Of a DNA stretch of 7,231 nucleotides, positions 6,420-7,231 are shown one piece after another. The notes beneath the pieces are model-generated. The model saw only the letters and a program-made list of their open reading frames with translations, made no database searches and was not told the origin of the DNA. The position numbers were made by a program, and so were the translations under genes. Positions within the stretch are counted from its first letter, which is position 1. Every line of letters starts with the position of its first letter. Origin of the DNA: Acidiferrobacter sp. (GTDB lineage Bacteria; Pseudomonadota; Gammaproteobacteria; Arenicellales; UBA868); contig NZKZ01000151.1 in the NCBI GenBank assembly GCA_002694065.1, positions 1 through 7,231 of the forward strand, read 5' to 3'.

Positions 6420-7231
6420 ATGGCCAGCAGACTCCCTCTACAAAACGGATACGTGCTCAAGGGATATACCGTGGGCGAAGTCCTTGGCGGGGGCGGGTTC
6501 AGTCTGGTGTACCTTGCGAGCAACGAACTCGAACGCCACAAATTCGTCATCAAGGAGTACTGCCCCCAGGACCTCGTCACGCGCAACCCCGATGGGTCCC
6601 TTGAGCCGAACACGCCGCTTTCCCAGATGCCGTTTCGCAACGGCCTGGAAAAGTTCCGATTCGAAGCGCAGCGGATGAGCACCGTCCGCCATCCAAACGT
6701 CATCAGCGTGGCCGAGTACTTCGAGGCAAACCAGACGCTGTACATGGTCATGCCACACGAAGAAGGCCGCGACTTGCGCTGGTTCATCAACAAACTGGCG
6801 GGGGATCTCGACTGGGATTTCATGCAGCAGGTCTTTCCCCCCATCGGAGACGGACTCTGGCGCATGCACCAGCAGGGCGTCGTGCATCTTGACGTCAAGC
6901 CCGCCAACGTCCTGCTTCGGACCAGTGGCCAACCCCTGCTGCTGGATTTCGGCGCGGCCCAGACGATCGATAACGACGACCGGTTTGGATCCTTCCAGAC
7001 CCTGACCCACGGCTTTGCGCCGCCCGAGCAATATCTCGATGGCGATCTCGGACCCTGGACCGATATCTATGGCCTGGCCGCGACCATCTATAACTGCATT
7101 ACCGGCACTTCGCCGCCGCCCGCCCTGAAACGGCGCGAGGGGGCTGCCCTTGAGAAACTCACGGTCTCGCGAGCCGGCGCCTATCCGTATACCCTGCTCA
7201 AGGCAGTCGAAGACGCGCTTTCACTCGATCA
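6420..7231 (+). CDS. Hanks-type serine/threonine protein kinase (N-terminal 270 residues; 3' end beyond window)
   Basis: This is a cytoplasmic eukaryotic-like Ser/Thr kinase domain starting almost at the N-terminus. It shows the Gly-rich loop GGGGFSLVY at 23-31, the ATP-anchoring Lys45 in FVIKEY, the alpha-C Glu82 in RFEAQRM, HPNVI at 91-95, the catalytic loop HLDVKPAN (Asp158, Lys160, Asn163), the metal-binding DFG at 176-178, the APE-like APPEQY at 200-205 and DIYGLAATIY at 215-224. All catalytic residues are present. The HRD arginine is Leu157, making it a non-RD kinase. The visible part ends near the last helix of the kinase domain, so any C-terminal domain or membrane segment is unseen. 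The ATG at 6420 is the only start fitting the domain; no in-frame ATG, GTG or TTG occurs in the open stretch before it, and no Shine-Dalgarno is visible. It is transcribed away from yicC. In related genomes a PP2C phosphatase and rph often follow (recalled, not visible here). Its substrates are unknown. Confidence 0.93.
   Translation, partial: MASRLPLQNGYVLKGYTVGEVLGGGGFSLVYLASNELERHKFVIKEYCPQDLVTRNPDGSLEPNTPLSQMPFRNGLEKFRFEAQRMSTVRHPNVISVAEYFEANQTLYMVMPHEEGRDLRWFINKLAGDLDWDFMQQVFPPIGDGLWRMHQQGVVHLDVKPANVLLRTSGQPLLLDFGAAQTIDNDDRFGSFQTLTHGFAPPEQYLDGDLGPWTDIYGLAATIYNCITGTSPPPALKRREGAALEKLTVSRAGAYPYTLLKAVEDALSLD

Noticed and set aside
6272..7031. Open frames of about 200 codons on the minus strand opposite the kinase
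   Set aside because: The plus strand encodes a complete set of kinase motifs through the same stretch, so these are antisense shadows.
1..7231. CRISPR array, insertion sequence, tRNA/rRNA genes or a defence island
   Set aside because: No spaced direct repeats, transposase motifs, terminal repeats, or structural RNA signatures were seen; nearly the whole window is accounted for by conserved chromosomal genes.

Overview
This is a gammaproteobacterial chromosomal segment of fairly high GC content. It carries the conserved guanine-nucleotide and stringent-response gene neighbourhood. Reading leftward on the minus strand from about position 6290, the order is yicC, gmk, rpoZ, spoT, ridA, recG. 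A Hanks-type serine/threonine protein kinase gene points the other way and runs off the right edge. The proteins resemble their E. coli counterparts closely enough to name without ambiguity. The order matches gammaproteobacteria that have ridA, not trmH, between spoT and recG (as I recall, Pseudomonas has a similar gmk-rpoZ-spoT-ridA run). The adjacent kinase argues against an enterobacterium. I cannot name the genus. All genes look intact apart from the two cut by the window ends.

Layout: 1-1611 holds the first 537 codons of recG. Then come ridA (1637-2026), spoT (2055-4235), rpoZ (4189-4647), gmk (4763-5428) and yicC (5421-6287), all on the minus strand. The kinase starts at 6420 on the plus strand and is open at 7231. 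spoT starts inside the end of rpoZ (47-nt overlap), and gmk starts inside the end of yicC (8-nt overlap). The ridA-spoT and recG-ridA gaps are 28 and 25 nt. This suggests one transcription unit from rpoZ to recG and another, yicC-gmk, which may read through. A candidate promoter for rpoZ lies in the tail of gmk. The only other sizeable gap, 6288-6419, is the divergent yicC/kinase intergenic region; it holds candidate -10 elements and a 9-bp inverted repeat.

How the genes fit together: Gmk makes GDP from GMP, feeding the GTP pool. SpoT converts GTP/GDP to (p)ppGpp and hydrolyses it. In proteobacteria the omega subunit (RpoZ) forms part of the first ppGpp site on RNA polymerase. RidA removes reactive enamine/imine intermediates, YicC is an RNA-processing nuclease family member, and RecG remodels stalled replication forks.

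I see no mobile element, CRISPR array, tRNA, rRNA or defence cassette, and no convincing new multi-gene system. The unusual points are local: a long acidic tail on omega, whose reading frame overlaps a basic N-terminal extension of SpoT; a non-RD kinase catalytic loop; a kinase start with no visible Shine-Dalgarno just after an inverted repeat; mutually exclusive hairpins in the rpoZ leader; and a non-standard C-terminus and TTG start for Gmk.
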